DNA from: Pleodorina starrii
Taxonomy: Eukaryota; Chlorophyta; Chlorophyceae; Chlamydomonadales; Volvocaceae
Direction of reading: 5' to 3'
NCBI GenBank assembly: GCA_030267565.1
Contig: BRXU01000003.1
Location: forward strand, 4,625,001 to 4,689,000
Length of the DNA: 64,000 nt
Part shown: piece by piece, positions 1 through 12,200 of the stretch
Position numbering within the stretch: the first letter of the stretch is position 1
How the letters are laid out: each line of letters begins with the position of its first letter
Position numbers and translations under genes: made by a program
Notes under the pieces: generated by a model
Told to the model about the DNA's origin: nothing
The model's database searches: none
The model's input: the letters and a program-made list of their open reading frames with translations, nothing else

Positions 1-608
1 CAACGCTTCCACCCTTACCGGCCAGTGCAGTAATGCTGCCATCAGCCATGACGGTATGGTGAGCAGGGCCACAGGGACCAGGACGAGGGCTCCCTTCAGG
101 AATCCCAAGGCCGTTAAAACGATGCTTTGTAGCAGGGCTCCGATGCAGACAAGGGGAAGAATGCAACATGAGATGCTATTGCATGATACGCCAAATCTAT
201 TCTGTGCTTCCATTTCTGTCTCCTGGGCGAAGGGACCGTGCCGTTCGCCACCAACGCTGCTTTAGTATTTTTCAACCCGCATTGCAGCGTACATGCAAAT
301 TTCTTAATGCGTTGGTTCGAGTCAGCTTGATTGCCTTCGAGCTGTGCAAAAAACAGGCCCTGTACTCAACGCTTCATATCAACTTTAGTGGTAGGCATCC
401 ATTAGTGACCTATGCTACAACATTTCCCAGGCTACTCAACACCATATGCATTTACAGATTACCGATGGCCCTGGTTCGGCAATCAAGGGCACAGGATGCG
501 AGGCCGTGGGGTACTCGCGCTCCGGAACCAAGATATACGTCGCGTATCGCACCAAATGGCACCCGAATTTGCGCCTGCTCAGCTCCGGACACGACGAACC
601 CAGATACT
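1..608. other. no supported gene; upstream region of YCII gene
   Basis: No open frame here has a recognisable domain, and the several overlapping short frames look random. The stretch probably holds the promoter and 5' untranslated region of the YCII gene that starts at 609, and perhaps the end of an upstream gene outside the window. Confidence 0.5.
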
Positions 609-2843
609 ATGTCTCTCCTGGCTCATTCCGCACGCTGCCTGGCCGCGTCATTTCGCCGCTCGCGCAATACAACCGTTCGTTGCATGGTAGGCATAATCTT
701 CAGACTGACAGAACTTGAATTGTGGACATCTTGCGCCAACGTTCTGCAGAAGACGTACATGCAGCTGTGTATGGGCCGACTCATATCCTTTTGCTTGCCG
801 ACCTCCTCCCGTCCTCCGTCTCCCCTCCTGTGCCGGGTTCGTCGGCTTGCGCAAGCCATCTTCCAGACCTCGATGTGGCTCAGCCCGCCCTTCCCCCCCC
901 CCCACCCACCCCGTGATCTGTCGCACAGGCGTCTGCTGCGGCCCCCCCTCCCAAGTACTTCCTGCTGGAGTACAAGTAGGTCTAGAATGCAATCCCGGCT
1001 CACGCTCTTCATCCGAACTTCCGCCCTTCTCCACAAGCAACATGCGCTCGTGCCTCGGCAAACAGGCAGGGCTGGCCAGGGCTTGCCTGATCAGCGCTAG
1101 CCTGACAGCTGAGACGGACCCCTGTCGCCAAAGGCCCGTCTTAAGGCGTAGTGCCTATGCCTGAACACCAGTTGCGGGCACACCAGGAGCAGCTCATTTC
1201 CAGCGCCCGTCCCCAGCTCCCCAGCCATAACACACGGTGGCCAGAGTCCGCACGGCTTCCCTCGTGTCTTTCTGGACAGATCGTGCTGTTTTGCCCGGTT
1301 TGGTTGCGCTTCCTTCGCCCTGGTGGCCTTCGCTGCAGCGCACGGCTCGCTGGCCCGCTAACTTGAACCTCGGAATGGTGTGAAGCCCCCCGTGAGACAG
1401 CACAACTGCAATAGCAACAACACGGCTCCGGATGCTGCGGGCCCCTGGCAAGCTGGCACTGCTGGATGGGGGCCATGCTCCCATGAGCAAGGGCGCCTCT
1501 CGCGTGTCGCCCGCTCTCGCGCGTCACCCGCCCTCTTATGCGCTCACGGGCGTTCATACCCGCCTTTGCTGTGCTGCCCGGGGCACCAGCGCTAATGAGT
1601 AATGACGGACACGAGTCAGCCCGCAGCTCATCGCCTGTGACCCTGTGACCCTGCTGCTGATCTCGCACCGGCTTGTGGCGTCTTCAGGTATGTGCCAGAC
1701 ATCCTGGAGAAGCGGACGCCCTTCCGGGCCGCACATATCGACGGCGCGAAGAAGCAGGCGAGTGTGGAGGGCTCTGGTTCTCGGAGCTTTGGAGTTGAGG
1801 GGTTTAGGAAACGGATCCGAAGCGAAGTGACCGAGGCGAGGAGGGCAGATGGAGCAAGCAGTACGAATGGCGTTGCCGAGTGGCCCTGTTGGCACCGGAC
1901 TGGCTGCGGTCACGTCGACTGGATCGTGCAGCGGCGCGCGGTCGGGGGCCTGTTGCATTTAGATCCGGTCGCAGGCGCTCGGGGGCGAGGCGCGATGTGG
2001 CTTCGGGCTTACGGTACCGGGGCTTACCTGGGGCCTTGCGCTGGGCGTGGGGCACTGGCCGATATGGCCCATCGCGCCCTGCCAAGGATACACATTCAGC
2101 CATGACAATCATTCCGACATCATTCGTCCACGTTAGCATCTTGTGTCATGATCTGGCGCTGCGACCTCGCGCCCTGCCAGGCCACAGGGACCCAAATGCT
2201 GTTGCCCGGCCGTGTAAGACGCGGCCACGACACCAGGACTGTCGCTTTGCGGCGGGCAGTGTCGCACGTCGAGGCAGCTCAACAAACGGTTACGCTTGCT
2301 TTGCTTTACTGCCTGGATGCACAGGCCGAGGCTGGGAAGATGGTGATGGCCGGCGCGTTCGGGGAGACGCCTGACGGCGCGCTGTTCGTCTTCAAGGATT
2401 CGACGCGCGAGGTGCGCCGCGTGCACTGACGCGAGGGCCAAGCCACGGCGAACCGATGTCTCGAAGCGGCGACCTTTACGGAAAAAATTGAATTGGGCAT
2501 CGTCGCCCCCGCCCAATGCTTCAGCACGCGCTTGCCTGCGACGCAAGGGGCAGGTGCACGGGCCGGATCTGTAGCGTCACACCGGCGTGGTACATATGCC
2601 CTGCGCGTCCTCTGTTTTCGCACCGATGAGCTCGTACACGCTGCTGACTGCAGGAGATCGAGCAGTTTGTGCAGGCAGATCCCTACGTTCAGAACGGGCT
2701 GGTGCCTAGTTGGTAAGTCACCGTTGTCACAGTATCGCAGTACGATCTTTTCCCGTACTTTCCCTTTTTACTTACATTCTGACTGGCGTTTTGTCTGTTG
2801 CAGGCAGATCAAACCGTATGCCGTGGTTGTGGGCCCCAACTGA
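609..2843 (+). CDS. YCII-domain protein, probable organelle-targeted
   Basis: Six exons can be chained: 609-686, 929-975, 1688-1757, 2325-2411, 2654-2712 and 2804-2843, giving 126 aa. Exon 1 encodes MSLLAHSARCLAASFRRS..., rich in Ser, Arg and Ala with no acidic residue, which looks like a mitochondrial or plastid transit peptide; this start is inferred. The rest matches the YCII-related family (dimeric alpha+beta barrel): KYFLLEYKYVPDILEKR, then RAAHIDGAKK, GKMVMAGAFGE, DGALFVFKD, EEIEQFVQADPYVQNGLV and a C-terminal KPYAVVVGPN. The family is small and its biochemical role is mostly unknown, so no reaction is assigned. Intron 3 (1758-2324) begins GCGAGT after CAG, a GC-AG intron, because only that donor keeps frame. 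The stop TGA is 72 nt upstream of a TGTAA signal. The mature part is strongly supported; the first exon less so. Confidence 0.85.
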
Positions 2844-2914
2844 TGGGCGTACAGCTTGTACTGGCTCGCAGCATCAGGCTGGGTCAGCTGCATGGGACAG
2901 CTGGTTAGGGGAAA

Positions 2915-2919
2915 TGTAA
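2915..2919 (+). terminator. TGTAA poly(A) signal of the YCII gene
   Basis: TGTAA is the usual green-algal polyadenylation signal. It lies 72 nt after the YCII stop codon, so the transcript probably ends near 2930-2940. Confidence 0.6.
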
Positions 2920-3287
2920 CATGTTATTACCACAACTTCCATGGATGGATCCGTCCAACTTGCTGCAAAGCAAGCAGCCATGACGGCACGGTTTTTTCTG
3001 CCGCCGTACAAATCGTAATTTGCTCCAAGCTGTTCTGCTCACGAGGCTTGCAGGCTGTACAGAGATGTTCATACTCTCCAACATACGTAATTGGTATAAT
3101 TAAAATTGATGGCCCTCTAGCAGTATGCATCCGTGTTAATCTCCCTGTTCGAGCTACAGAAAAGTAATATTGCCTCGCTTCGGTTGCATCTCGTAGGCTA
3201 GTAGGTTTAAAGCCCTATATCCCGGTCTTAACTTAGATACGTTCGCCGTTAAACTATTGAATGTAGCGGAGGAGAGAACGTTATTGG
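2920..3287. other. intergenic, AT-richer; upstream of the kinase gene
   Basis: This 370-nt gap between the YCII poly(A) signal and the kinase start is noticeably AT-richer than its surroundings. It presumably contains the kinase promoter and 5' untranslated region. No clear TATA box or other site was identified. Confidence 0.4.
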
Positions 3288-6200
3288 ATGGCAGCTTGCT
3301 TTCCGTGCCTCTGGGGCCAGGCCAGAGATCGTCGCGAGCAGGAAAATGCGGCGCCTGTCCTTCCATCAAAGGCTGCTGCGGCACAGTCGGGCGAGTCCGC
3401 AGCTCCTCCAACTCGGTTACCACCCTCCTCCAAAATCCAAACCCCAGCTCAGCCCGCAGTTGCAGCGCCAGTTCCCCCTGTGGTAGGTCAACCTTGTCAA
3501 GGATTATGTTATCATGCCTTCCATGGCAGGATTTAGAGCCTTCGCCGAATTCGCTCCGGTCGACTACAGCGCCACATTCGCTGCACCGTTTTATGTTGAA
3601 CTACTGCGTTGGACATTTATCTATATTCATAAGCGGCCGTGCGCCATATGCCCAGCCTTGGCGACCCGATTGTGACGGACTGCATATGGGTTCAGTTGCT
3701 CTCCCACTCCCACATGGATGACTAGAGCATCCTGGAATCACAGCATTATGTTCCAAAGAAGCAACCGAATCGTTGGCCTTGCTTTCGGCTTTCCCTTGTT
3801 CTGAAGGTGCTGCAATTGCAACGGCAGCTGGCTGCCCTACAAGGAACGTGGATTAGCCGTGTAGATATGGCTCTGAAGTACACCATGGAGTGCACTGGAG
3901 CGACAGCAGTCAGGTGAGGCCAGCCCGGAATCCCCGGGGGGCACGGGTGCGCGCTTCACTCGACAGACAGGGGGGTTTCATGGCCCCTGCCCCTGCCTGT
4001 GCTGTGCACCTGAACCGCACGTTACCCTTGCAACCCCAGTCCGATGCCCACTGAAAAGATCCTGGCCTATGCAACAGCACGGAACCAGGGCCGCGACCTC
4101 ACGAAAACGCCCTAGTAAGCCTCGGCGCGTCCCCTCCCTCCCTCCCTCCACCACACTCCTCGATGGGCCCCCTGTCCCGCAGCCTATCCATGCTTTCAAA
4201 GACGCACGATTGCCTGGTCGTGCTGGCGAGGCGAGGCCCACAGCACCTCGTGCTGCCGCCTGGCAGCTGCATTGCAATTACGGAGCCCGGCGAAACGGCG
4301 CAGTCGCTGGACAACCCGGAACAGCACTCCCTGCAGCATCTGTATGCCACATCGGTGGGTGGATGAGGCGGCGCGTTAGGCAGTGTGCGCCGGATAGTGG
4401 AGAGCGCGAGGGGCTGTTGGCCTGTGGGGCCCGAGGCGATATGCCACGCGCAGAATGCTAGGCTTAAGCGTCTTTGGCGTGTGCGGGTATGGCAACACCC
4501 TGCGAAGCGCGGTACCTTGCTTCTTGTTTTGTCATTTATGCTACTGCATTGGAGTTATGCCCTGCGGCGCTTGCGGTCAATCCCGCCCATCGCGCCGCGC
4601 TCAAGCAGGCAGCCGTGCGCCTGCCGTTGTTGCGCTTCGCCCACACCCCTTCCCGCACCCGCTCCCGTCCAGGCCGCGGTGTCGCGCTGCGTGCCGCCGC
4701 CCCGGCCGCTCACAAACGTAATTCCCTCCACCACCACCTGCGCCGCCACCACCCCATCGCCACTCCCCGGCGGCGGCGGCGGCGGCAACTCCACATACGG
4801 CGGCGAGTCGCTGCCGCTCGACTGGGCGCACCTGCACGCCACGGCGGGTATCACGCACTTCGCGGCCCTGCCGCTGTACCACGGCGCAGCCCTCGCCGGC
4901 GCCCTCACCATCCTCGGCTCCAACTCCCCGCCCGCGGAGGGCGGCCAGTCGCTGTCCTCGGTGGCCGCCATGGCCGCGGCGTTGGGGTCCGTCAACGGCA
5001 CCGGCGGCGGCACCATGGGCATGCCGGGGTACCTCGTCGCAATGGCCAGCAACAACGGCGCCGGCGGCGGTGGCGGTGGCGGCGGTGGCTCGCAGCTGTC
5101 GTGTCTGGACGCGCTGTTCCGCGCGCCGTTGTCACTCGAGCTGGTGGCAATGTCGGTGGCGCAGTGCTGTCTGGGCGCGGACATGGCGCTGGCTCGGCAC
5201 GCGGTGGAGATGGTGCAGGCGATGCACGCGTGCGCATCCATACAGCAGCTGGTGGCGGGGATATCGCTGGGGTTGCAGGTCGGTGGGCAGGGGGTGGGCA
5301 GAAGGGAGGGAGGGGCGCGGTCGGGGTCGGTGGTTTGGGCATTTGGGTGCACGGGATGGACGAGGCGGTGGAAAGGGTGTTGGGGGAGCGACAGGTAGGT
5401 CCTAGGGCCGGGGTAGGCAGGGTGCGAGCAGAGGCCTGTTGGGCGGGGCGGGGCGTGCTTTGGAGGGCGTGCAAACCGGGGCAGGGTGTGTGCAAACCGG
5501 GGCGAGTACCGGGGTGAAAGGCGGTTGGGCAGGTTAGGGTTGGGCGCGGTGCACTGGTATCTGTTTGGTGCATGGTAATCCACCTCTTGTCCTTCAAATC
5601 CTTTCCCAGCCCCCGCCCTCTTCTCGCCCTCTTCCTGCCCCGTCGCCATCTCCGTCAGGCCCTCATGCACGCGCGCTTCTGCCTGACGCTGCGCTGCAAC
5701 ATGGCGCTGGCGGTGGAGTTTCAGCCCAACGCGATCATGTTTGAGGAGGTGCCGGGCGCGCAGCAGCCCAGCGGCTCCGGCAGCCAGAACAACAACTGGG
5801 CGACCAACGACGTGAACCCCTCGGGCCAGGCCGGCCGGGGGCACCCCGTCACGGGCCGCACGAGCGCGGCCTTGAGCCCGCCCGCCCAGGGCCCCGACGG
5901 CAGCAAGAGGGAGACGGAGCACCGGATGGGCTCCGGGGGACTGGCCCCCGGCATCGGCAACGGCGACGCCACCGCCGCCGGCGGCGCCGCGCGCGGGGCA
6001 TACAATACCATGCGCAGCGGCGTGGACACGACGGGGGAGCCAATGTGGGGGGCGTCGAGTGGGCACGTGACGGCCTCGGCGCTGCTGACCCAGATCGTGG
6101 GGCGGCGGTACAAGGTGGGTGGCGGACGGGTGGGGTGGTGGGGCGACGGGCGAGGGCGGACGCGGCCGGGCGGGGGTGAGGCGTGAGGGACGGCGGTGGG

Positions 6201-9200
6201 TCCTGCTGGGCTGGCCGACCGTGGAGGCCACCCACGGCTGGATCTGGTCATGTCGCTTTCTCGATAGTGTGGTTGGCTGGACTGCGGGAATGCACTTGCA
6301 TCCCCCGGCGCGGTCACGTGCAGAACTCACTGTCCATCAGCCTGTCGGTGTACGCCTGACGGCTTGCTTTTGGCGCTGCGCAACACCCCGGCTCCGCTGG
6401 GGGGCGTTTCACTCACTCTCAAGCCTCGCCCCGCCGGTGTGTGCGTGTGTGTGTCCGTCGCGTCGCCAGGCCCGGCCCTTCTCTGTTTACCACACGCTCC
6501 TCATCCGCACCATCCACGAGCTGGCGGCCTCGTCGTACGGTGGCACCGTAATCACGCAGTGCCACGACCACATGCAGGTGCGTCGTGCCGGGGTGGTGGG
6601 GTTGGGGTGGGGTGGGCCGGAAAGGGCCCCCGACGTCTCTGTGCTTGTGCATCTTTCCCGGTGTCATCTTGGCCCTGGGGCGGCGAAGGAAAGGAAGGAT
6701 GGTGGGAATCCCTAGGCATGGCACAAACGAAGTCGTTGGGGAGGGTGCGTGCATCACACAGCCAAGATACGCATGATGCCGAGCGTGGCTTTTGAGGTGG
6801 TACATGTCGGTGCCACTTGGCTCGATCGCGAAGGCATGGCTGTTGCTAGTGCTTAGGAATGCCGGGAGCTGCTGCCGCTGCTGCAGGGAGGGAGGGACGG
6901 TCGTTCACCATTGCGGCGCTGCACGAACAGGCCGTGCATGCGCAACCCGGCCGCGCCCTCAGCTTTCTCTGGGATGGTTTGCGCTGGCGGCCAGCCTACC
7001 GCCGCGCTGTGTTGTTAGCAGCCGCCCTCGCCGCGTGCTCCCCTGCAGGACGCCAAGACTCCCTCTCGGGACATCTACGCGCTCGGTCGCGGCGTCGGCC
7101 AGCCGCCCCAGTCGCTGGTACTGTCCGTCACGCACCTGCGCCCCGCAGACGAGGCCATGCCCGACGGCGCGGTGCCCCTCGCCGCCGCCGCCGCCGGCGG
7201 CTCCAGCGGCAACCGACTGGCATCCGGCCGCAACACCGGCCTGAGCCGCCGCAGCGGCGCGACGCCGCCGCCCGGCGGCGGCGACGCCGCCGCCGCCGCC
7301 TCAGCGGCGGCGGCGGTCGTCAGCTCCAGCGACGCCGCCGCCGCTGCAGCGGCGTCGCCGGAGAACGCCTCCTCCGCCGCCGGACCGGCGTCCGCCTCCG
7401 CGCATGGGGTGCTGGCGGCGACGGACACGCCGTCGCCGGTGCCGGCGGAGCCTCGCACGTACATTGGCATTTACATGAGCTCCACGGAGCCGCTGCCGTC
7501 GGCCCTGCTGGAGCTGATCCTGGTGGAGGTGCACTCGCTGGCGTGTCATGTGCTGTCGCCGCTGGTGCACCGGAAGCTGTTGGCCGGGGAGCTGGCGGTG
7601 GAGTGGTCGCTCATGCAGATGGTCACGACGTCGAGCCTGCCGCAGGGCGGCGGCGGCGGCGGCGGCGACAGCGCGCGAGGCCGGACGCCGCGGCAGAACG
7701 CGGCGGCGGCGGCGCTGGCGGCGACGCCGGGCGCCGTCCAGGCGATGGGGCAGATGACGGCGGCCGTGGGCGGCCGCGGCAACGCCAGCATCGACATGGG
7801 GTCCGTCGCGGCGGTGGCGGCGTCGGTGTCAGCGTCGGCGGGCTCGACGGCGGTCGGCAACGCCGACGGCGCGCCCGGCGACGCGACGCCGGGCCCTCCG
7901 GGCAGCGCCATGCGCGCCGCCGGCGCCGTCGCGCCCTCCGCCCCCGCCCCCCGCCTCTCCTCCCTGCAGCGCATCATGGCCCCATTCCTCATGGCGGACA
8001 TGGGCGCAATCGAGCACTTGCAGGCAGGCGCCGGCGGCGGCGGCGGCGGCGGCCTGTACCACGGCGGCTCTGGCGGCGGCATGGTGCCGGTCGCCGCCGC
8101 CTCGGGTCGCCGCAGCTCCGACGTCGCCGCCGCGTTCCACGCCAGCGGCGCCGGCATCGGCACCAGCGCGCGCGGCCCCAGCCCCGGCAACACCGCGCCG
8201 GTCAACGCGGCGACGGGGGGCATCCGCCGCATCCTCGCCTTCGACCCGCAGTGCGGCAAGCCCAACACGTTTGCGAAGCAGGGCCGGTCCAGCATGAGCG
8301 CGAGCGAGGGCGTGGCGCGGGAGATGATGCTGGCGGCGGCGGCCGTGGCGGGAGGCGGCGGCGGCGGCGCTGGCGGGGGGCAGGGCCCCGGCGGCGACAA
8401 GTTTCTGTCGACGGAGGTGGCGACGGTGCAGGACACGCACTCGCAGATGGGTTTGCTCGTCACGTCGTACAAGGAGACGCTGCACAGCATGCACATGGAG
8501 CTCAGTGTGGGCAACATCCAGCGGTGAGACCACACCTACCGAGGGTTGGGTTGGGTCGGGTCGGGTCGGGTCGGGGGCCTAGAGTATGAGTGTATGGCAG
8601 CCCAAAGCGGCCATCTGACAAGCTGACAGACAGGGTTGAGAGGAGGGTGTTGGGAGCCAGGGCCTGGGTTGACGGGTCAAGGCTTGAGGAGGTGGTGGAG
8701 GGGGAAATCGCCTGGATCGGCCGAGAAGGGCAGCGCGGTTTCGTCTTTAATCCCCATCCCCACCGCCGCCACCACCACCCCTACCTGCGCCCTCCCACTT
8801 CCCGGGCCGCAGCCAAAGTCTGGACCTGCACGCGGACGACCCGGGGCGGCTGGTGCTGCGGGAGGTGCTGGGCAAGGGCGGTCACGGGGTGGTGTTCCGG
8901 GGCACCATGCACTCCCTGGAGGTGGCCATCAAGGTGCGAGCCGGGACGACGTACCAGGCATGTGTGCATGCATGCGTCACTGACTGCGTGCGCGCACGTG
9001 TGTGTGTTTACGAGTAGTGTGTGTGGGTGTGTGTGTGCGTGCGTGTGTGCGTGTTGCCTGCGTGCGTGTGTTCGCGTGTGTACGGTACCCGCGCCCGGTG
9101 GATGCGCCGCACGGTGCGCGCCGTTCCGCTGGCGCCAGGCCAGGCCATCAGGCCGGGCGACCGTAGATGCAGCGCTCTCTCGAGGACGAACGGCCCCGGC

Positions 9201-12200
9201 GGAATCACGCTTACGGTGGGCCGGTCGCGCCCCCAGGCTCGTAAGCGGCGCATGATCAACGGGCGGGCACAGCTGCAGTCGCACGCGGGACGGCGAGTAC
9301 TTCCTGCCCGTGCGCCTGACCGTCTCTTTCCTCGGTCGTCGGTCCGTCCTCGCGCGGGCGCCGTTCCGCGTCCTACCGGCCGCTTGTGTGACCTGCGTTG
9401 CCGGCCGGTGCAGCGACCCTGAACCTGCCGCGCCCCCCCCGCCGCGCCGCCTCCGTCCCCCTTCGCGTGTGCGCTCCCTTTCTGTGCGACGGACTTCGCT
9501 GCCAACGGATTGCACTGGGCTGCATTGAGTTGCTCTGCGCTCCGCTCCGCTGCACTGCGCAAGCTTACCTCGCTGTTCTTTTGCAGGCAAGACGGCCTTC
9601 TTATGTTACTTTACCGTTCACGGGCTCCGGCCTATACGTGGATAACCCCTCTTCCCCGCAGGTGTTCCAGACGCCTGGCGAGGACGAGCCGCTGACCGCC
9701 GGTACCGCCAACCGGCCCGAGGTGCTGGCGGAGACGCTGCTGCAGCGGCGCCGCGTGCTCACCCGGGCCGCCCTGGAGCTGGCCATCATGTCCTCAATAA
9801 GCCACCCCAACATCGTACAGGTACGGAGATACGACACGTGTGGGCTGCGCTGCGATACGGCAGCGTAGTGCGGGCGGACCCACGGGTCAGCCGTGCTGTG
9901 CTGTGCCTGTGCTGTGCTGCGGGAAGCGTTTCCGTGGCGGGATTTTTGGGCGCGCCTCTCCCGCGGCCCCCCCCATCCTTGCCAGCCTGCCTGCCGTAGC
10001 GCCAGCGCCCGCTGCGTTTCCACCGGGCAGCCGCTGCCCTGCGCTTCGAGCTCTCCCCATTATAAACATCGTGCCTTACCTACTCGACGTACTCGTCTCT
10101 CGCCCTCCTCAACCCCGCAACCCACCCACCCGCCGCTGCCGTCGCCGTCGCCGCCACCCCAGGTGTACGCCCAGTGGCCGACGGCGCTGCTGGAGCGCGA
10201 CGAGACGCAGCCCTGCCGGCGGCGCCTGCGCAAGCTGCCCCCGGACACGCCCCCGCCCACCAGCGGCGGCCTGGTGTGCGCCGTCATGGTCATGGAGTAC
10301 TGCGACAAGGTAGGGGCGGGGGGCGGGGGGCGGGGAGGGGGGCAGCGGGGGAGCGGCGGCTGCAGCTTGTAACTGCCGCACCCGGGGAAGGGGCAGGGGA
10401 TGTTCGGGGCGCCCGTGTGCATGCGGTGGTGGTGGTGGTGGTGGCGGTGGTGGTGGCGGTGGTGGTGGTTGGGTGGTGAGTGTGGGGACGTGGTGGGCTG
10501 TTTGACGCTCCAGCGGGTGCATGCACACGGGCCAGCGTGTGTGCTGGCAAGATGTGTTGGATGCCATGCTTTCATGGAAGGAACACCGACGTCAACACCC
10601 CAACCTTGACATTGATGTCGTGTTCGGCTCCGTCCCCGCATAAACCTCTCGTCCTCTCGTTTCCCTCCCCCTTATAATCCCCTTCCTCCATCCTTTGCTG
10701 CGGTCCGTGTTATTTCCTCCCTCCCTCCTCCTCCGGTCTGCACCCTCCCTGCGCTCTTTTCGCTTGTCCACTACGCCTGCAGGCCTGTCAGCTTGCCTGT
10801 TTGGTACTCTCTCACACTCGTGCTCTCCCCCCGCTCCCCTTCCTCCCTCCCTCCCTCCCCCCTGCCTCCCCTTTCCTCCCTCCGCAGGGCACGCTGGTGG
10901 ACGCCATCAACCGGGGCGACTTCGTGGTTCCCGCCCGCGACGGCAGCGGCTTCAAGGCCAACTACAAGGCCATCTACACGACGCTGCTGGAGGTGGCGCT
11001 GGCGCTGCGCCACCTGGCGTCCATGGCAGTCACCCACTGCGACGTCAAGCCGGCCAACATCCTGCTGAGGTCCAGTCCGAGGGACGCGAGGGGGTTCACG
11101 GCAAAGCTGGCGGACTTTGGGTGAGGGTGAGGGTGAGGCAGGGGTAATGGAAACGATACTGCAGCGGAGGGACGTAGGCGACCGAGGACCCAGCAATGTA
11201 CTTACCAGACATACCTGTCACCTTGCCCAATACCGGTACCGGAAGAGCTGCGACCGCGTCGCTGCCGGACCAGGCCAAGCTGACAGGGGGGCCGAGGGCA
11301 GAGGTGCAGAAGAACAGGGGAGCAGAGGAGCAGGGGGGCAGCACAACCCGGTTTGGTGGTGGTGTGCGGTTGGATGTGGGCGGGGCGACCGGGCAGGGCG
11401 GGGATGTGCCTCTGGGAGTTGGCAGAGTGGGTGGATGGGTGGGTGGGTGGGCGGCATAAGGGAAGGGGCGGCGCAGCGTGGGGCGGGGCGGGGTTGTGTG
11501 AAGGGCTTGGGACGGGCTGCGGCGGGCGTATGTAGCGAGCGCGGCAGGGCGATCGCGTGGCAGGGGACGCGCGGGGGGAGGAGGCGGACGCGAGCTGGCT
11601 GCGTGTGTGTTTCGGGCCGTTGCCGCTGTTCGTATTTTCGGCCCCCCCTCCGGCCTCCCCCGGCCTCCCGCCAAATCATACGGGTGCTGATACTACATGC
11701 TGCTGCTGCTGCTGCTGCTGTCGCTACATTCCCCCCCGCTGCATGCATGTCAGGTACGCGGCGCTGCTGCGGGACTCCTCCCCGGACGGCCACCGCAGTG
11801 TGGTGACCGACGAGGCGTGCGGCACTGTGACCCACATGGCGCCCGAGTCGTTTGTGGAGGGGGAGCCGGTCGACAGCAGCGCAGACGTGTACGCATTCGG
11901 TGAGACCGGGAGCGGTGTGGGGGCAGGGAGGGAAAGAGAGTGGGGGGGATGGGGCGGGGCGGGAGGTACCGTAGTTGAGGTGGTACCCTGCCGCAGCGGT
12001 GGAATGGAGGCGACGGGACGGGACGGGACGGGAGGCGACGTGTCCGTCGGCCGTAGCTGCTGCAGCTGCTGCTGCTGCGGTCCGCGTTCTGTGCTGCTTT
12101 GCTGCGGTCGCCGCAGCAGCTGCTGCCGCCGCCGCCGTTGCCACTGATGACGATAATGATGATGGCGGCTCTCCGCGCTGCTCTCCTCGCCCGTGTGTCT

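Noticed and set aside
168..1100. 310-codon plus-strand open frame at the left edge
   Set aside because: It crosses the proposed YCII exon 2 in a different frame, has no domain and reads through an intron; composition is that of a chance frame.
4555..6330. 591-codon minus-strand open frame
   Set aside because: It is antisense to well-supported kinase exons (GAF-like region) and has a Pro/Arg-rich product typical of a GC-rich shadow frame.
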